Source: Quillaja saponaria (Eukaryota; Streptophyta; Magnoliopsida; Fabales; Quillajaceae). From it: 64,000 bases of DNA. The notes beneath the pieces were generated by a model that was not told where the DNA came from, did not search any database, and saw only the letters and a program-made list of their open reading frames with translations. The DNA is taken from NCBI GenBank assembly GCA_029379385.1, contig CM055613.1, forward strand, positions 23,037,652 to 23,101,651. Direction: 5' to 3'. The position numbers and the translations under genes are program-made. Shown here one piece after another: positions 61,893 to 64,000 of this stretch; position 1 is the stretch's first letter; each line of letters begins with the position of its first letter.

Positions 61893-64000
61893 TGTCACAC
61901 CCCTCACGGAGGTATAACTGGTAGCATGATTGGATAACCAAACCTCTATAACCCTGACTTTATCACAACTTAATATATACGACACTTGACTAGACTAGTA
62001 CATAAAAAAATTTATAAAACAAAAGTTAACTGTAAAAGTTTGTTTATTGAAACAAATAACAATTTACTGAAAATTTTGGCAGAGGTTCCCTGCAATATGA
62101 AACATGCCTCAAAATACAAATACATATACTCTTGTTTTTACACAACAACAACATAAAGAGAACAAGGAGCTCCGCTCCATCCACATCATAAACAAGACAA
62201 ATACCTAGACTATTACATCATACAAAATTTCACACCTTACCATTCTAGTTTAACTGTAAACTTTCATCCTTGAATTTAAGTCTGAGAACGGACTCGGTGA
62301 GTGAAAAATCGTACCCAAAAGGTACTAGCATCACATAAAACATGTATAGAATATATAGTCAATTAATATCATAAAATGAAAGATCATTAAAGTCACACTT
62401 ACACGATTACAGAAACATAAGCTTAACAAGCATTGTTCAAATAACACTCTGTATAATTCAATCAAAGTAATTCAAAGCACATAAATCAAGCAAACGGCCA
62501 ACCGAGTAACTCAGTCTTGCACACTACTCCAAACCCACCCACTAGGGTTGAGCACTTAATTCTTTCAAAACACTTATTAGAAACACATCAAACATATTAT
62601 ATTTATAAACACATCAAACAATCAAACACTCCAAACCCACACACCCACACACCCACACATATTATATTTATAAACACATCAAACAATCAAACACACTAAT
62701 GTAGTAACCAAATTGTAGTAGTTAGCCACTTACCTTTTACCAATCTCATTTGTTACTTACTCTTGCATTCATGCATGTCTTTGATTTAACAACACTTTTC
62801 GAAGCTACAATTACATTTTCCTAGTAATATTAAGTTTATCAATTTTATAAATTATAACATTTTAAATATGAAAATCTAGAGTTATTAAGTTTCAAGTATT
62901 TTATTTAAAGTTTACTCCTTTTTTGGCATTTTCACAACCCACCTTGGATATATGTTCGTTTTCAACTTACATACTTAACCAAATTTAATAAAACCAAGTT
63001 GAAACATTAACTGTAGGAAGCTAGCTATCTTTCTTATTTAGAAACTTTTCCTAAAATCAACCTTGAACTCACTCAATTCCTCACATGAACAAAAATAGGG
63101 CACTTGTATAATTTCTGGTTATATAACCCAGATTCAAATGCATGTAGAATTCTCATACTTGGGAATTAAATTATGAAACTTTCCAATCTAGTTTTCAAGA
63201 TGTTAAGAAAATTTCATATTCAACACTCAACTCCTAATTCATCCTTAGGACCCCCTAATATCAATTACTTCAAAACAGGTACAGTCAGGACCTGAAAATC
63301 ACAGCCTTTGCTTCCAATACCTCTAAAATACATACAACATGGAATTCATACCTGAAACACTCCATATTTATTCTTTAATATGTTTGGAATAACTTTTATT
63401 TAGAAGCCCTAAGTTACTTCCGACCACAACCCTCAACGAACTCTCCCGGATTGACTAAAGCTCATTAAAAATCCTGCATGGACCTAGCCTCAGTCCAATA
63501 GTTCTAAAGATTAGTATACTTGGAATCAAGTTACAAAATTTTCCATAAATAATCTCAAGACCCTAAGCTACATTTTCTCTTTAGAACTCTTAATTTAATT
63601 CAATACCGAAAATACTCGAAATACTAGATTTCTCTAACTCATCAAACTTGCCAGGCATTACTTTGAAACCTACCTAACTCTCATTTTCTAATACTTTACC
63701 CACAACTAACCCTCCTTTGTTCATACACATTACTCATTTTCATTAACTCTTTAACCCAAAACATTAACCAACCATTATCTACTCTTGTTTAGAAACTTTT
63801 TATTCAAATTTCCATGTTACTTATATTCCAACATCAAATTTGAAATTGATGTAGTTAATCAAAGTATAATATGCATAAAAGTGAAAATTTTCCCTTCTAA
63901 TTATCTCTAGTTGCTAAATATACATAATAATAAATTTACATTAAGCTGCCTTATTAGTATCATAAACCTCTTAAGACTTTTGAGGCATCAACATAAGATG
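61893..64000 (-). repeat. Chromovirus LTR on the minus strand, running off the window
   Basis: It begins TGTCACACCCCTCACGGAGG, the inverse of the AGGGTGTGACA ends seen at 38566, 44176 and 58032. The following blocks are reverse complements of the 54270-58032 LTR: AACTGTAAAAGTTTGTTTA (62027), CTGAAAATTTTGGCAGAGG (62067) and GGTACTAGCATCA (62320). Beyond about 63000 I see no match to the SWAP70-carrying middle part of that LTR. Short CACACCCA-type repeats occur at about 62635-62660. The 5' end of this LTR is outside the window. Confidence 0.72.

Overview
The window looks like nuclear DNA of a eudicot plant. It is strongly AT-rich and holds two ordinary plant genes with plant-type introns or domains. 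It also holds Ty3/gypsy chromoviruses with plant-type primer sites and En/Spm-type CACTA transposons. The species cannot be named from the sequence alone; a woody rosid is only a guess. No rRNA, tRNA or CRISPR array was seen, and no new multi-gene system can be supported.

Layout. 1-1745 is the right end of a CACTA transposon that contains a very long foldback hairpin. 3169-4101 is an intact single-exon gene for a plant SAM-domain protein. 6935-12901 is a nearly complete Ty3/gypsy chromovirus on the minus strand, with two LTRs and a primer site, broken by stop codons and frameshifts. 14704-21251 (minus) is a four-exon gene for a LAX PANICLE 2-like protein. Its last coding exon (14704-14865) lies behind a 4.8 kb intron and is too short to show up as a long ORF. 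21.3-31.8 kb is AT-rich intergenic sequence with microsatellites and a MITE-like foldback (28498-28721).

From about 31.9 kb to the end the window is a nest of transposons. There are CACTA-type end sequences at 31868, 34317 and about 59265. A chromovirus with 2.3 kb LTRs (36258-44176) has lost its reverse transcriptase and RNase H. A complete but decayed CACTA transposon (44428-52934) carries a TNP2-like and a TNP1-like gene. An LTR unit (54270-58032) is flanked by a perfect 5-bp duplication and holds an intact first exon of a SWAP70/PH-domain gene. A second TNP2 fragment (61076-61892) is cut by another LTR of the same family, on the minus strand, that runs off the window.

The two host genes are not functionally linked in any way the sequence shows. 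The most notable observations are the host-gene first exon inside an LTR, the about 157-bp-arm hairpin at 582-900, the internally deleted chromovirus that kept integrase but lost RT, and an orphan phase-0 exon (52955-53107) beside the CACTA insertion.
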